From NCBI GenBank assembly GCA_949752735.1, contig OX457046.1, positions 35,643,294 to 35,707,293 on the forward strand: 64,000 nucleotides of DNA, read 5' to 3'. The position numbers and the translations under genes were made by a program. The DNA is from Lumbricus terrestris (lineage: Eukaryota > Annelida > Clitellata > Crassiclitellata > Lumbricidae). Every line of letters starts with the position of its first letter. Position 1 is the first letter of the stretch. The notes beneath the pieces were generated by a model. That model did no database searches. It was not told the DNA's origin and saw nothing but the letters and a program-made list of their open reading frames with translations. This document shows, piece by piece, positions 10,204 through 21,104 of this stretch.

Positions 10204-13179
10204 TTACCCGGCTAACGTCAAGTTCTCAGGCGGCCGTCCTCCAGAAGGTTCAGTCAGCGACCTCCAGTTGTGGTCGTCGGAAGACCCGTTGCGGAGGGGG
10301 CATCCGCGTAAAAGATGGAAGCGACTGTCACAGTAGAAGCAGCGGCGCTCCTCTCCTGGCGAGTTCCGGCCATCGTCTCGCCTCCCCGTCTGATTCCATC
10401 CGTTTCCTTGGTTCCCGCTCGGCGCTGGAGCGGAACTCTGTACAGCGTTCACACGACCGACGATCGGGTTGCCCGGAGTATCGCTCACGGGTTGTTCCTG
10501 GTTGTCGTTCCGGGCAGCCTGCTGCTGTCGGAATGGACAGTCGCGCGCGATGTGGTTCGTTGCGGAACATTCGAAGCATCTCCGCGCAAATCGTCCAGCT
10601 TCCGGTTCCGCCGCCTGTCGGTACCTGCACGTAGAACTCAAATGTCCGAGTTGATGACATAGGAAACACCGTAGAGTTCCCCGTCCGTTACCTCTATTGT
10701 TATTCGACCATTCGTTTCTGGTTGACTCGTTCTGGCCTCTCCATGGCCCGCTATTGTTGTATCTGACCTGTGGCGCCGACCATGGTTGTCGCTCTTTCTT
10801 CTGTAATTGCTCCACTTGTTTCCTCATTTGCTCTATCTGCCGTTCCAGAACCTTCACTTTCGAGTCTTCTTCCTCCTTAATCGCGTTGATTCGGCCATGA
10901 CGTCGGTCGTGCTGCTCATGGTCGCCAACTTCCGCCTTCTGATACCCGTCCAGTCGCATCGCCACCTTGTAAGCTTCATCCAATGATTTTGCCTCTCGCT
11001 CACGGATCTTAAGAGCGAGAGTTCGATCTCTGAGGGCATCCAAGAATGCTCGAACAGCAATTGCCTCGCTGTGGACAGTCGAGGAGCCCGGATACGCTCG
11101 TGATGTCAACCGGCGAATGTCGTCCACCACCGATCCCATATCTTCATCAGGCTTCTGCTTTCTGTTGCTGAGCTGTGTCTGAAACAAGGCTTGTTGCTCG
11201 GCATTCCCATATCTCTCTCGCAGTCGCTGGACCAGCGCCGTCCAGGTGTCCAAACTGTCTGCGTTTGTCTCACTTAGCAAGTTCGTTGCTGGTTCGACCA
11301 AAGCGACAACAAGTTGGTTTAGCTTTTCCTCCTCAGACCAGCCGTTGTTTTTTGCACAAACGGAGAATCTGCGAAGAAAGATTTCGACATCGGTCTTCCC
11401 GCTGTACGAACCGAGTTTTAGCCATTGCTTTGGCTTTGGAGCAGGGGTCGATGACGGTTTCACCTCGCCAACTTTAGGTGTTGCAGACGCGGTCGGTTCA
11501 GGCTCCTTCGCGGTTCCACCCAAGCTGGTAGACGGTAATTCCAGGTCGCCGGTCGTTTGTGTCGCGACGGTGGTCATCGGGACGGTTCGGATCAGGCCAA
11601 CCGAAACATTGGAAGACGCAGGTGTTTTATCGACGCCAGTTGTTTCAATCCTCACCGGAAGTGTCGGCTTCAGTAGTGATGAACGAGGCAGTTCGATGCC
11701 ACGGCCGAATCCGAAATTCTGGGCACCGAGGCAGGAGCTCATTCTCGCCGATTCCACGATGGGTGGCCACCGGGGAAAGATGTCGTCGCTTGGTCGAAGC
11801 GGGTCGGGACAGCGGAGCGGGTCGAGCCAAACCCGGTTGTCGCTGTGTTCGTAGAACGCGCTCGGAGCGTAGTTCGGAGCAGGAGGCATCCTCGATACGT
11901 GTGGATTGTCGAGGCGGACACTCGGCTGCATCCTGTCGATCGTCGCCATCGCTGTTGGTCCAAGGTGAAGGTCGGGTCGAGCGTAGTTACGACCAACCAT
12001 GGTCGAAGTCGTCCTGCCGTCGAAAGCGCTGTCGGGCATTGAGGTCGGCATTCCCGACGTTGATTGCCGAATGTCGACCGGGTTCATCGCTGTTTCTGCT
12101 CTTTGTCGACCGACGTCTGCGAGCGACGCTTGCATCCTCCATTGCGGATTAGGTCGAGGATATTCGACATGAGGAAGCGACGAAAAGGCCAAAGGAACTG
12201 GATTAGCCTTATCACCCCCCTCCCGTGGCAATTGATTGGCGATCGGTTTACTTATTTCTAAGTCCCTAAACTCCGGTTGCAGTGCTGTTTGCATTCTGTT
12301 ATCAATTATTTTAACAGTTTTAGGTCTAGCTTCCATCATCCTGCTGATTTCAATGTCCACACTACCTTCATCAGACATAATTTCCACATTATCAGCAAAT
12401 TCCCTTTCCTTCCTTCGTTCAAAAGATATTGCCATTTCTCCTCTCCTAGCATAGTCAGTTGCCTCTTCTGACCTATTTTCACCAAAATCCCTAGAACCAA
12501 TTTGTACCAGTACCCCACTTCTGGTACCAATTGTAACGCCCGCCCCCACCGTCATCTCCGGAGTCGCCAATTCCGGATCATCGTACGGCAAGGAGGCCGC
12601 GTGCTGTTGTGGGTCATGGTCCTGAGATATGGATCGAGGATAAGAGGAGGGGACTCTCGGGTTCAAATCCAACCGATGGAATGATTGCCAACCATCTCGG
12701 CTGCCAAGCTCTCTATATGAGATTGGATCCTTGTGGGCCAGACGCTCACTTCTGCGCAGCGTGCCCAGGTGGGTGAACTCTTTAGGCCTAGCGCCTGAAG
12801 ACTCTGCCAGACTGATGGTCGACTGGTAAGGCACGTCCGCGATGGTAATAGCGGTGGACTCCAGTCCAGAGTTCGAACCCACAACAGATCTTGGGACAGG
12901 CGATGCCTCGAGTCGCTCTAAGCGTGTCACAACCTCCGTTAGCACTTCTCTAACATTGGAGTGCACAGCCGAAATTTCCTCCCTTACATCTGACCTTACC
13001 GAGGCAATCGCATCTTGTGTATCCCTAACATTTGACTCTACCGAGGCAATCGCATCTTGTGTGTCTCGGGCATGTGACTGCATGGATGAATGCATGGAAG
13101 TTATAGCCTCCATTACAACCTCCAGAGATGAGGGAGGCCTAGACGGCTGTGAAGGTGTTACAGGTCTACTTTCTTCCAT
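10204..13179 (-). CDS. Gag polyprotein of the LTR retrotransposon
   Basis: An uninterrupted frame of 991 codons from an ATG in good context (gcgccATGG); an in-frame Met 17 codons upstream would give 1,008. Numbering on the 1,008 frame: a long N-terminal extension to about 600 has a repeated, probably coiled segment around 45-110 (RDTQDAIAS units). A Ty3/Gypsy-type capsid (Retrotrans_gag) region follows at about 601-765, with the WLKLGSYSG start, a YGN motif and a final DEAYKVAMRLDGY helix. A predicted coiled coil lies near 785-812. Three CCHC zinc knuckles follow at about 855 (CFLCHQLGHLSSTC), 885 (CFECSATNHIARDC) and 964 (CFYCDSRFHLLRGC), for nucleic-acid binding. The product should assemble virus-like particles and package element RNA. 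Oddly, the first ~230 codons lie inside the 5' LTR and the frame then crosses the primer-binding site. No pol follows. Confidence 0.88.
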   Translation of the reverse strand: MEESRPVTPSQPSRPPSSLEVVMEAITSMHSSMQSHARDTQDAIASVESNVRDTQDAIASVRSDVREEISAVHSNVREVLTEVVTRLERLEASPVPRSVVGSNSGLESTAITIADVPYQSTISLAESSGARPKEFTHLGTLRRSERLAHKDPISYRELGSRDGWQSFHRLDLNPRVPSSYPRSISQDHDPQQHAASLPYDDPELATPEMTVGAGVTIGTRSGVLVQIGSRDFGENRSEEATDYARRGEMAISFERRKEREFADNVEIMSDEGSVDIEISRMMEARPKTVKIIDNRMQTALQPEFRDLEISKPIANQLPREGGDKANPVPLAFSSLPHVEYPRPNPQWRMQASLADVGRQRAETAMNPVDIRQSTSGMPTSMPDSAFDGRTTSTMVGRNYARPDLHLGPTAMATIDRMQPSVRLDNPHVSRMPPAPNYAPSAFYEHSDNRVWLDPLRCPDPLRPSDDIFPRWPPIVESARMSSCLGAQNFGFGRGIELPRSSLLKPTLPVRIETTGVDKTPASSNVSVGLIRTVPMTTVATQTTGDLELPSTSLGGTAKEPEPTASATPKVGEVKPSSTPAPKPKQWLKLGSYSGKTDVEIFLRRFSVCAKNNGWSEEEKLNQLVVALVEPATNLLSETNADSLDTWTALVQRLRERYGNAEQQALFQTQLSNRKQKPDEDMGSVVDDIRRLTSRAYPGSSTVHSEAIAVRAFLDALRDRTLALKIREREAKSLDEAYKVAMRLDGYQKAEVGDHEQHDRRHGRINAIKEEEDSKVKVLERQIEQMRKQVEQLQKKERQPWSAPQVRYNNSGPWRGQNESTRNEWSNNNRGNGRGTLRCFLCHQLGHLSSTCRYRQAAEPEAGRFARRCFECSATNHIARDCPFRQQQAARNDNQEQPVSDTPGNPIVGRVNAVQSSAPAPSGNQGNGWNQTGRRDDGRNSPGEERRCFYCDSRFHLLRGCPLRNGSSDDHNWRSLTEPSGGRPPENLTLAG
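12512..12529 (-). other. candidate primer-binding site
   Basis: Two bases inside the 5' LTR boundary the minus strand reads TGGTACCAGAAGTGGGGT. It starts with TGG, complementary to a tRNA CCA end, at the expected place for minus-strand priming. The tRNA was not identified. The site lies within the gag reading frame and is translated. Confidence 0.65.
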
Positions 13180-14617
13180 GGCGCAATATAAATTAGGTCT
13201 ACAGGTAATTCTATCACTATCAGTGAACAAAGTCAGTAATTTCAGTAATGTTTCTTATTATAGTCCATCAATTGAATCCTCAATCAACAACAACCACATT
13301 CAAAGTAATCAATCAATTACGTAACCAACTTCGATTACACTCAATGCAAACAATAAACAAAGTCAGATATTTTAACTAATAGCTTCTTGTTATGATCAAA
13401 GACATTCAATGCAAACACACTTGGACCGGAGTAAAGCTAAGTTAATCCCCGATTTACTTTCAAGTCCCTCGGCCAATTTAAAAGTAGCCCAAAGTTAAAG
13501 AACCGATCACCCTAAAACCCCTCCACTCGTACCTCATGTCCAGATAAAGAGAGTCCATCGTGACATGGCGCGAAGAACGGCGTTGACATGTTCTTCTCCA
13601 GGATCTGACCCGATGATGAAGCCCGAGTGCGAATCTTGCCGACGAGAATCAGCCGCAATGATCCATCACTTCAGTCTTGTTCGTTCAAAGTTCTGACCGT
13701 TTTCGTCTTATATACCTATACTTTATATTAACTATAAAACATCTTGTTCTTTCTTGAGTTCCGACAGCGTCCACTTTAAACAAGAGACATCTTCTTCCTT
13801 CAACGTTCTGGCTGCTTCTGACTTAAACACGAATACGTCTTCTCTCCTCAAAGTTCCGATCGAGTCTGACTTAACACGAAAACGTCTCTTCTCCGTCGAA
13901 AACGTCTTCTGCCTTCAACACGACTTCTACCTGCAAAGTTCTGACCGCACCTCTACGACTCACCTCTTCCACGTCTCTGCGTGTTCTGCCTTCAGTGCTC
14001 CTAGGACGTGATTCACGTCAACAACACAAGTCCCGGATGAAAACTGAACTGCGCAGTTTCCCAGCTAGCCTTCGGCGCATATACTCAGCTTCAATTTCCG
14101 CACACGTGGCCCTCCCTCTCCCTTCGAGGCGTTAATCTAACGTCGCAATTTCGACACGTGCGAGTGTCGTGTGACAGAGTCTTAGTCTTCTTCTCTTTAC
14201 CTCTCCCTTATCTCATGTCCGTCTGGCTGTATTGCCCTCACTCTCCATCAGGCATCGGTGCGTGGGCGGATTGTCCTTTTCCGTCCGTCTATCTTACCCC
14301 TCTCTTATCTGCCTGAATGTATCGCTTTGACACTTTGCATCATGCCGCTTGGTCGTCCGAAATTATCGCTGATGGCAGTCATTCAACTTCACCTCCTCCT
14401 TCCGGCTACAGCTCCCAGCTGCAGGGCGAGACGGGGAAGTTGATTCAACGGAGGCTTGCCAAAAACATCGACTGCGATTGTCGGTCGTTGAGATTCGTGT
14501 CAGACACGATATCAGAAATAAAATAATATTACCCGAGAACAGGCGCTCTATAAATGAAAAGATGGCGGATCCAAAATGGCGACCGTAAATTATAACCCAA
14601 ATTATATGCCGCGTTAC

Positions 14618-14618
<1 letters not shown>
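12532..14618 (-). repeat. 5' LTR of the retrotransposon
   Basis: A 2,087-bp LTR in minus orientation, so U3 is at the high-coordinate end. Short degenerate repeats with cores like aaagttctgacc and ttctgactta lie at about 13690-13955, upstream (in minus sense) of the TATA-like motifs, as enhancers would. The transcribed part continues to 12532 and contains the gag start at 13179. Confidence 0.95.
13708..13727 (-). promoter_or_regulatory. putative LTR TATA region
   Basis: The minus strand carries TATAAAG (13721-13727) and TATATAAG (13708-13715). They lie about 530-550 bases upstream of the gag ATG at 13179, a plausible Pol II promoter for the element. The same motifs occur in the other LTR at 8706-8725. 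The start site is not determined. Confidence 0.45.
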
Positions 14619-14648
<30 letters not shown>

Positions 14649-14832
14649 TGTATGTATGTATGTATGTATGTACGTATGTATGTATGTACGTATGTACGTA
14701 CGTACGTACGTACGTACGTATACGTACGTACGTACGTACGCACGCACGCACGCACGCACGCATGTATGTATGTATGCATGCATGCATGCATGTATGTATG
14801 TATGTATGTATGTATGTATGTATGTATGTATG
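14619..14832. repeat. (ATGT)n/(ACGT)n microsatellite, right half of insertion target
   Basis: Tetranucleotide array changing from atgt to acgt, acgc, atgc and back to atgt. All frames on both strands stay open through it (Tyr/Val/Cys/Met/His repeats), so none is evidence for a gene. Confidence 0.92.
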
Positions 14833-14849
14833 TGTCAGTCTACACAGGT

Positions 14850-15823
14850 ACTTGTGCAAGTACGTTTCTGGACTTTGATAAAACCTATTAAGAACCCATC
14901 AAGCTCTTTATCTTCTCTCTTGTGCTAAGTTGTAGTCTTTTGGCACGTCCTTTGGTCTACACCACAGCCACATGAAACGCTTCAATGTCCAATGCCATCA
15001 CAATCACACAAACTATTCCTCCTCTCTACGATCGTTTTCTGACGACATTTGCTGTAATTTTATACGACTTGCAAGATCGTCTGTAGTCTGCTTGGATTAC
15101 ACGGGTCACGTGTGTGCAGAAGGGGGAAAGGTGCCTAAATAGGACGCTATGCGAAAATCTGGTGGGTGAAAGGACGCTGTTGGCCTAAACTGCGCGAAAC
15201 TTATACTGGGGATTGCATATCTTGCATTTTCATAAGTGACTTATGGCTGCTCTTTGACAGCATTAAAGATAAATTTGCCGTCGAGAGGAGATTAGTTGAC
15301 GCCCGCAGCTATTTCTTGATGAGGGGCAAAATAAACGCAATGGTGTTATGGTAACCGTTAAAATTGGTTAGAAATTAGGGCGTGAAAATACAGAGCAGGA
15401 AATTGTGACCATGTGTAATTTTCATAGAGGTTTGTAATTAAATGCAGATTCTCAATAGGCCTATAACTTTGTTTATCATTGGTGTCATTGGTGCTTTAAT
15501 GCGAAATGCGGAGATATCTGTTAAGAGTAGCCTAAATGAGTTGCAGATAATAAAATACCAGTTTTCCAAGGGGTAAGTGCCCTTTTCCCCTATGTGCGTC
15601 TTGCCCCTATTATGCATCTTGCCCCTATGTGCGTCTTGCCCCTGTGTGCGTATTGCCCCTATATGTACGGGCGCCGCCCATGGAAAGAATTGAATATTAA
15701 CGCTTGTTTCTGCGCCTCTGTGGTCGACTCGCGAGTCTGAACTCTGAAGACATTGGGTCATAATAATAACATATAATATATATATATATATAATATATAT
15801 ACATACACACATTATGTCTGTTC

Positions 15824-15867
<44 letters not shown>

Positions 15868-17319
15868 GTCTCTTTGAGCCTGAATAATTATTGAACGCAA
15901 TAAGTATGTTAGCTAGGCCTACACATGTCCAAACTATTATGTTTTCGAAGTGCAGGCCTACATAGGGCCTTCATGTGGCCTGCACTTTGCAGGAAGGAAG
16001 AGGGTCAGGATAGTATAAGGTTAGGGTTAGGCCTATTATGTGGTATATAACTATGGTCACAAGCCAAGGCAATAGCCGACATTTTTGTACGCACGCAGAC
16101 ACCTCTCCACATGCGAGGCATTGATGGCGCCAGCCATAGGTCTACAATTTCGAGTCGGGGGTTATGGGAATCATTCGGCTGGTCGAAGAATCTAAATGTA
16201 AAGAAGATGTTATAAGTTACAAAGAATTTTAGGCAAGCCATTTGGCAGGTCAAGAGTAAAATAAGCAGGTCAAATGATCTGCTGCAATCTATGACAGGGG
16301 CATATGGGGGTGGGGGTGCCACTGACGAGAGAGAGATTACACGCGAACACCTTTTAACATCTGGGTCACTATCACGTGGGCACCTCTTCCCGCCACAGCT
16401 CACCATTCGGGCACCCTTCTGAAGCGATACCATCTCCTCAGTTGTCGAGAGCGTTGTTATAGGCCTATATGTCAATGCTGTCGTTCTTCTTCTGGTCAAT
16501 TCGAAAAGAATGGCTGCATTGACAAAGACGAAGAAGCTCTAAAAAGAGCCTTTGTTCGAGACACGAAACATCAAACACGTCAAGTCAAGGCCAGAATAGT
16601 TTGCTATCCGTCAGAGGCGCCGCAACTATTTCTGTTCTTTCATATACCGAGTACAACAATACAACAACAGTTACAAGCCCACGGTCGAGAAGTTGGGTGT
16701 GCTGCTCTTCAATTGCTTTTGGATAGTAGGCTATATTAAACAGGTGCACAAAAGGTTTTCTGTAGCAAATCACGTGAACCCGGCTGAGGTGAATCGGCGT
16801 AAACGTCGGCAAATATAATTCCGTACACGAATAAAATATGGGTTACCGGATTCTAACAATGAATGTATAATTGTTGTGTGTGGGACAAATTCAACACGCG
16901 TGGTTAGCTATGAATAACGAGGTTTTTATGTGATGGACAGACGCGAAGTAGCGATTAGATGGCCGTACTGGTGAAGACGCGGTTTGATGGACGGGGGAGG
17001 GTCATTGTTGCTGTTGTTGTCAGCACATTAAGAATAGCCTACAGTTAGGCCTAGCTGCATCGGTTATATCCCACGTCCCATGCGCTCTGTACGTGAGGAT
17101 TGAGATTCATCACAGGACGGTGTCTCATTTCAGAGTATAGTAGGCCTGTTATACAATACTGTAACAGCACAGTAGTAGTTTTAGTTTAACGATAGGCCTA
17201 TATTGAGTTATAAGAAAGATAATCAGCGTCGCCCTCCTACTTCACCTAAACTTGGGACTGGCACTCCCTGGCGCTATGACACGGATGTGCAATCGCGGAG
17301 TTCTGCTTGTTACATTTGT
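14850..17319. other. intergenic, no gene recognised
   Basis: No frame here has a recognisable domain. It holds a short degenerate tandem of gcccctatgtgcgtctt at about 15585-15665, an AT run at 15775-15802 and a (TGTC)n run at about 15820-15862. One copy of the S4 short repeat starts near 17225. Confidence 0.5.
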
Positions 17320-17540
17320 TTGTATGCGCACTTGTTATAGCGCCTCTTCCAGCCCTCAACCGCTACTCAGAGGCGCTCCCGACTACAGCGCAGACACTGC
17401 ATCGGAGTTTCACGCCGAAGCGCTGAGCAATTGCGAGTGAAGGACTTGCCCAAGGTCCCTACGAGGCGGCTTGAGGCGGATTCGAACCCCGAACCTTCCG
17501 GCTTCAAGGCAACGACGCCGCCACTACACCACCGCGCCCC
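17320..17540 (-). mobile_element. tRNA-derived SINE (family S1), minus, full length
   Basis: The minus strand starts GGGGCGCGGTGGTGTAGTGG, has a B-box-like GGTTCGAATCC-type segment, the CGTAGGGACC body and the tail GGGAGCGCCTCTGAGTAG ... aacaagtgc. Copies of short repeat S4 flank it on both sides (about 17225-17275 and 17573-17625), so the SINE may have inserted between or into duplicated S4 units. Confidence 0.88.
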
Positions 17541-17625
17541 ACATGTTTAACGACACTGCAATATCGAAGATGGTCAGTGTCGCCCTCCTCCTTTATCCAG
17601 GCTTGGGACTGGCACTGGCAGAGAA

Positions 17626-19520
17626 CAATTAACCAGAGGCGGAGTTGTTTATTTAAGAAATACATTATAGGGTCCAATTATAGTAAGCTAAGGTCTAGGT
17701 CTACCTGAAATGGCGTGACGACCATTCAAATGGAGAACGGTGGTGAAGGGCACTGAAGGCTTTCACCCGAATGTGACCCGATCAATTCATTGAAGATGAG
17801 CAGCTATGGGGTCGAGGCCAATGCAGTAGGGTCGCTGGGTACGCTGATAAACACGTGTGCTACCGTAGGCCTAAACATTCGCATTCTGCCATAATTATCA
17901 TCGTCAGTATGTATCCTACATAGTATATTAGCTCAAGTGTAGGCTATTAGTCTCTTGTCTCTTAGAAGTTAGAAAAGCGCATACTTTTAGACGGACGAAT
18001 GGCGAATCCACAAAATAGAATTTTCATCTGGATCATTGAAATTTAGGCGTAGGCGTACGTAGTTTATTGTGAATCGAGCATAAAATTAATTGTGGAGATG
18101 TGACTTTTCGGGTAATCTTCGAAATTATGTTCTAATAGTCCTATTCGGTAAATTGACATGATACTGATAGTCCATTGGTAGGGCTAGAGTAACTCTATTG
18201 GTAAATGGCTATGAACACTGAGGAATGAAGTAGGCTAGGCCTAGGTGCGCTGCCCGACGTGCAGACCCGCATGGAAATGACTGAGTAGCATAAGTGTTAT
18301 AAGTGCATTGGCTGAATAGTTTAAAAAATTCGAACGCTTTGCAGACCTAAAAAATAGCAATGCATTAAAAATGAAAAGTCCGAATTATTGTCAATTTATA
18401 ATGTAGGTCTATTATGTAAGCTACTGCAGCTATAGGCCTAGCGCTGCAGCGTTTTATAATGTAGGTCTATTATGTAAGCTACTGATTAGGGTAATAATTT
18501 TTTTTATAATTTTAAAAACGTATACCCTGGGAACATTTACATTTATAATAGAGTTATAATAGAGTCTTTAGAATGATTTCAACATTAGCCTAACACGCAC
18601 ACCTACACATAGCCTACACACGCACAACTTTTGAGACCATGCGGGTTGTCGCCCTATAGGCCTAAGCGGTAGCGCTTATTTTTAGCGTAATGGTAAATCC
18701 GGCGCAGGGTTCTGATCCAAGGAGAAAGAGGCGCGGCCATATTCAAAGCCCACTGAAAAGTGCGAAATGAAAGAACAAAAGACATAAAGACAGACAGATT
18801 AAAGGATTGCTAGATCGCCTGAGGCATTTTCGGGTGTAACAGCTAGTGCTCTGTTCTAAGCCGACATTTTCGCTCATCGCTTTAACGTACCAAAGCGGCG
18901 GATATGACTTTTTATCAAGATCGACAGATCTCTTAGTAGTCGAAACAATCTTTAGCGTTATAGTGTTTCAAATTTTGAAACACCGCTGACACATATCGCT
19001 CTTCGTTCACGGAAAAGCATCAACCGCTACACCCACCCCTCACAAACCCTCGGGCAATCTAGCACTCGCCCGTTCGTCAATATGTCTGTCTATTTCCCCC
19101 CCTCTTTCTTTCTCTAACCTGCCATGTCCATGTCACATTCGACCTGCAACTGAAGCCACTTGCACTCAGTCTCAACTACAGAGTAGTTAAGAACCTCTTC
19201 GTCCAGTAGCCTATGTGTTCGTTTCTTTCGTTTCTCTCTTTCGCTCTTGCTCGGGTCACCTTTATTGATTTGGCCAATTGTCACCTTCACGCATGACTTG
19301 CTAAGGTTACTTGGGACGATGAATAAATTACCATCTCGACACGCACGTGTCAAGCCCTCGAGGCTGCACTTAATTTACGAAAGTTGTAGGTTGAGTTGAG
19401 TAAGAAAATGTTTGAAAGGGTAAAATGGGATAAGCTGATTTCAATTATGCTTAGACGTAAAAGGCGACCGTTGAGAAACGACATTGCTGTTACGGACAGA
19501 CGGCAACCGCAGCCAGCGAT
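17626..19520. other. intergenic, no gene recognised
   Basis: No domain-bearing frame. A roughly 30-bp segment with taggtctattatgtaagc is duplicated around 18400-18430 and 18455-18485. The remainder is AT-rich single-copy-looking sequence. Confidence 0.45.
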
Positions 19521-19523
19521 GGC

Positions 19524-19738
19524 CAGTGGCGGCGCTAGGGGATGAAGGGGGGGGCTAAGCCCCTCTGAAAAAGGCCATCCGGGTTTTTACATGCAAAACT
19601 GAAATATTTCGACGATTTTCGACCCGATGGCCGATGACTAAAAAATGGTTGTCAGAAATTTTGGTGGTTGGCAGATGAAATGGAAAATTTCCTCCGTGAA
19701 GCTTCAGCCCTCCCCCCAAAAAACAAATCCTGGCGCCT
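19524..19738. mobile_element. MITE-like element with CAGTGGCGGCGCTAGG end
   Basis: Begins CAGTGGCGGCGCTAGG and ends around tcctggcgcctgg, an imperfect inverted pair. The outer parts are ggggctaagcccct and cagccctcccccc. No target duplication was seen. It resembles 20643-20989 in design. Confidence 0.5.
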
Positions 19739-20642
19739 GGCTTGCCCAAATTTTTTTCTCACAAACTTTCATTTTTTTCTTATGACTTTTCAGTTGTCTT
19801 AAAAATTTGAATGAACATGTGGTAAATTTCCTAAATTCTGATCTTTGTAACGGCTGTCGGCTGATGCTCTATTAGTGGATAACACTTGCATCACCGCCAC
19901 GCATTATAGATATGTAAAGAAAGCTCTGAAAATTTTCTGCGAGCCCCTCATGGGAAATCTCAATCGAGAGGAGGGGGGATCCCCCGGAGATGCCTAGATT
20001 GAGCACTGTCCAACCACTCACTACTAGCATTGAAGTACGACTTGAACAAAAATTATATCGAACCGAGCTATATCGTGATTTTAAAAACAACTGTTTGTCA
20101 TACTGCACGACGTGCGTATCCAGTAAACAACTGTACGGCCATTTCATACAAAGCCAAACTGAAGATGCGAGAGGGATGAAGAAAAGACATTGACTGCGTT
20201 GACAGTTGTCGATCACATTTTCAAACCAACACTGTACACAATTGGAAAAGATGAACACAACAATCATCCTTCAATAGCTGTCAGATGCAATTCTTTACTG
20301 ACAAAACACCTCGCGCAACAAAAGAAGAAAAAATCGACATCGCATGACGTGAACAAACGAACCTGACGTCTCTTTTTCTGTCTCTAACGCAACGAATGAA
20401 TCGATACAGTATCGTCGCTGCAAAGAAACCGATTCAACACAGCCGATGATACTGCTCAATGACGATGATATCTCCATTAGCTCTTTTTTGGGGGCTATCC
20501 ACATTTTACGCACGCAGAACAAGACCGTGGTCAGGATTTCATTTGGGGGAGGTGGGTGGGGGTTTACTAAACTGTGAGCAAGTCCACAAGAAACCCAATC
20601 AACTGACTACAGGGTTTGGAGAAGCGTCGTGATCTCTCATGA

Positions 20643-20989
20643 CAGTGGCGGCACAAGGATTTCAGTTTTGGGGGCTGAACTCCCGCATAAATTTTTTTCA
20701 TTTCCAGCCGCCAAAATTTCAGACAACCTTTTTAGTCATTTGGTCGAAATCTCAGGAAAATATTCCGTTTTCACCCGCCACAATTTCTGACGACTTTTTC
20801 AGTCATTCGGCCGAAATCTCCTGCATACAATCTCCTGCATACAATCTCCTGCATACAATCTCCTGCATACAATAGTTTTTGGGGAGGGGCAATCAAGGAA
20901 ATTTTCATTTTTACACAGAAAAAAATGGATGTCCTTTTTTTTGGGGGGGGGGGGGCGGGGGCTTAGCCCCTCCTCTAGCACCGCTACTG
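20643..20989. mobile_element. hAT-like MITE, old copy
   Basis: About 347 bp. It begins CAGTGGCGGCACAAGG and ends CTAGCACCGCTACTG, imperfect inverted termini. Next to the right end is a long G run and ggggcttagcccct. A 14-bp tandem repeat (cctgcatacaatct, about 3.5 units) occurs at about 20818-20872. The flanks do not match, so the target duplication has decayed or the ends are slightly misplaced. Confidence 0.6.
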
Positions 20990-21104
20990 GGGGTCTAAAA
21001 TAAAAATGTTTGCGTACGTAAGACATGGATGAGCCCCTTACCGACCAAATTCCAGTAAATGGTACATGAGAAAACCTATACGCCCTCAGTCAGTTGGCAA
21101 AGGG

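Larger units (their letters stand above)
7530..14618 (-). mobile_element. gag-only LTR retrotransposon, apparently complete
   Basis: A 7,089-bp element made of two 2,087-bp LTRs (7530-9616 and 12532-14618) and a 2,915-bp internal region. Both LTRs start TGTAACG and end CGTTACA, so a 7-bp inverted repeat includes the usual TG...CA ends. On the minus strand the order is 5' LTR, candidate primer-binding site at 12512-12529, gag, polypurine tract at 9617-9635, 3' LTR. Flanks on both sides read tatg, a possible 4-bp target duplication, but the site is an (ATGT)n microsatellite so this is not decisive. No protease, reverse transcriptase, RNase H or integrase is present and there is little room for them. 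It probably depends on a related Ty3/Gypsy-like element elsewhere. No difference was noticed between the LTRs where compared, which suggests recent insertion. Confidence 0.92.

Noticed and set aside
14529..14928. Long open frames on both strands (Tyr/His/Val/Cys/Met repeats)
   Set aside because: They follow a tetranucleotide array that lacks stops in every phase; no gene.
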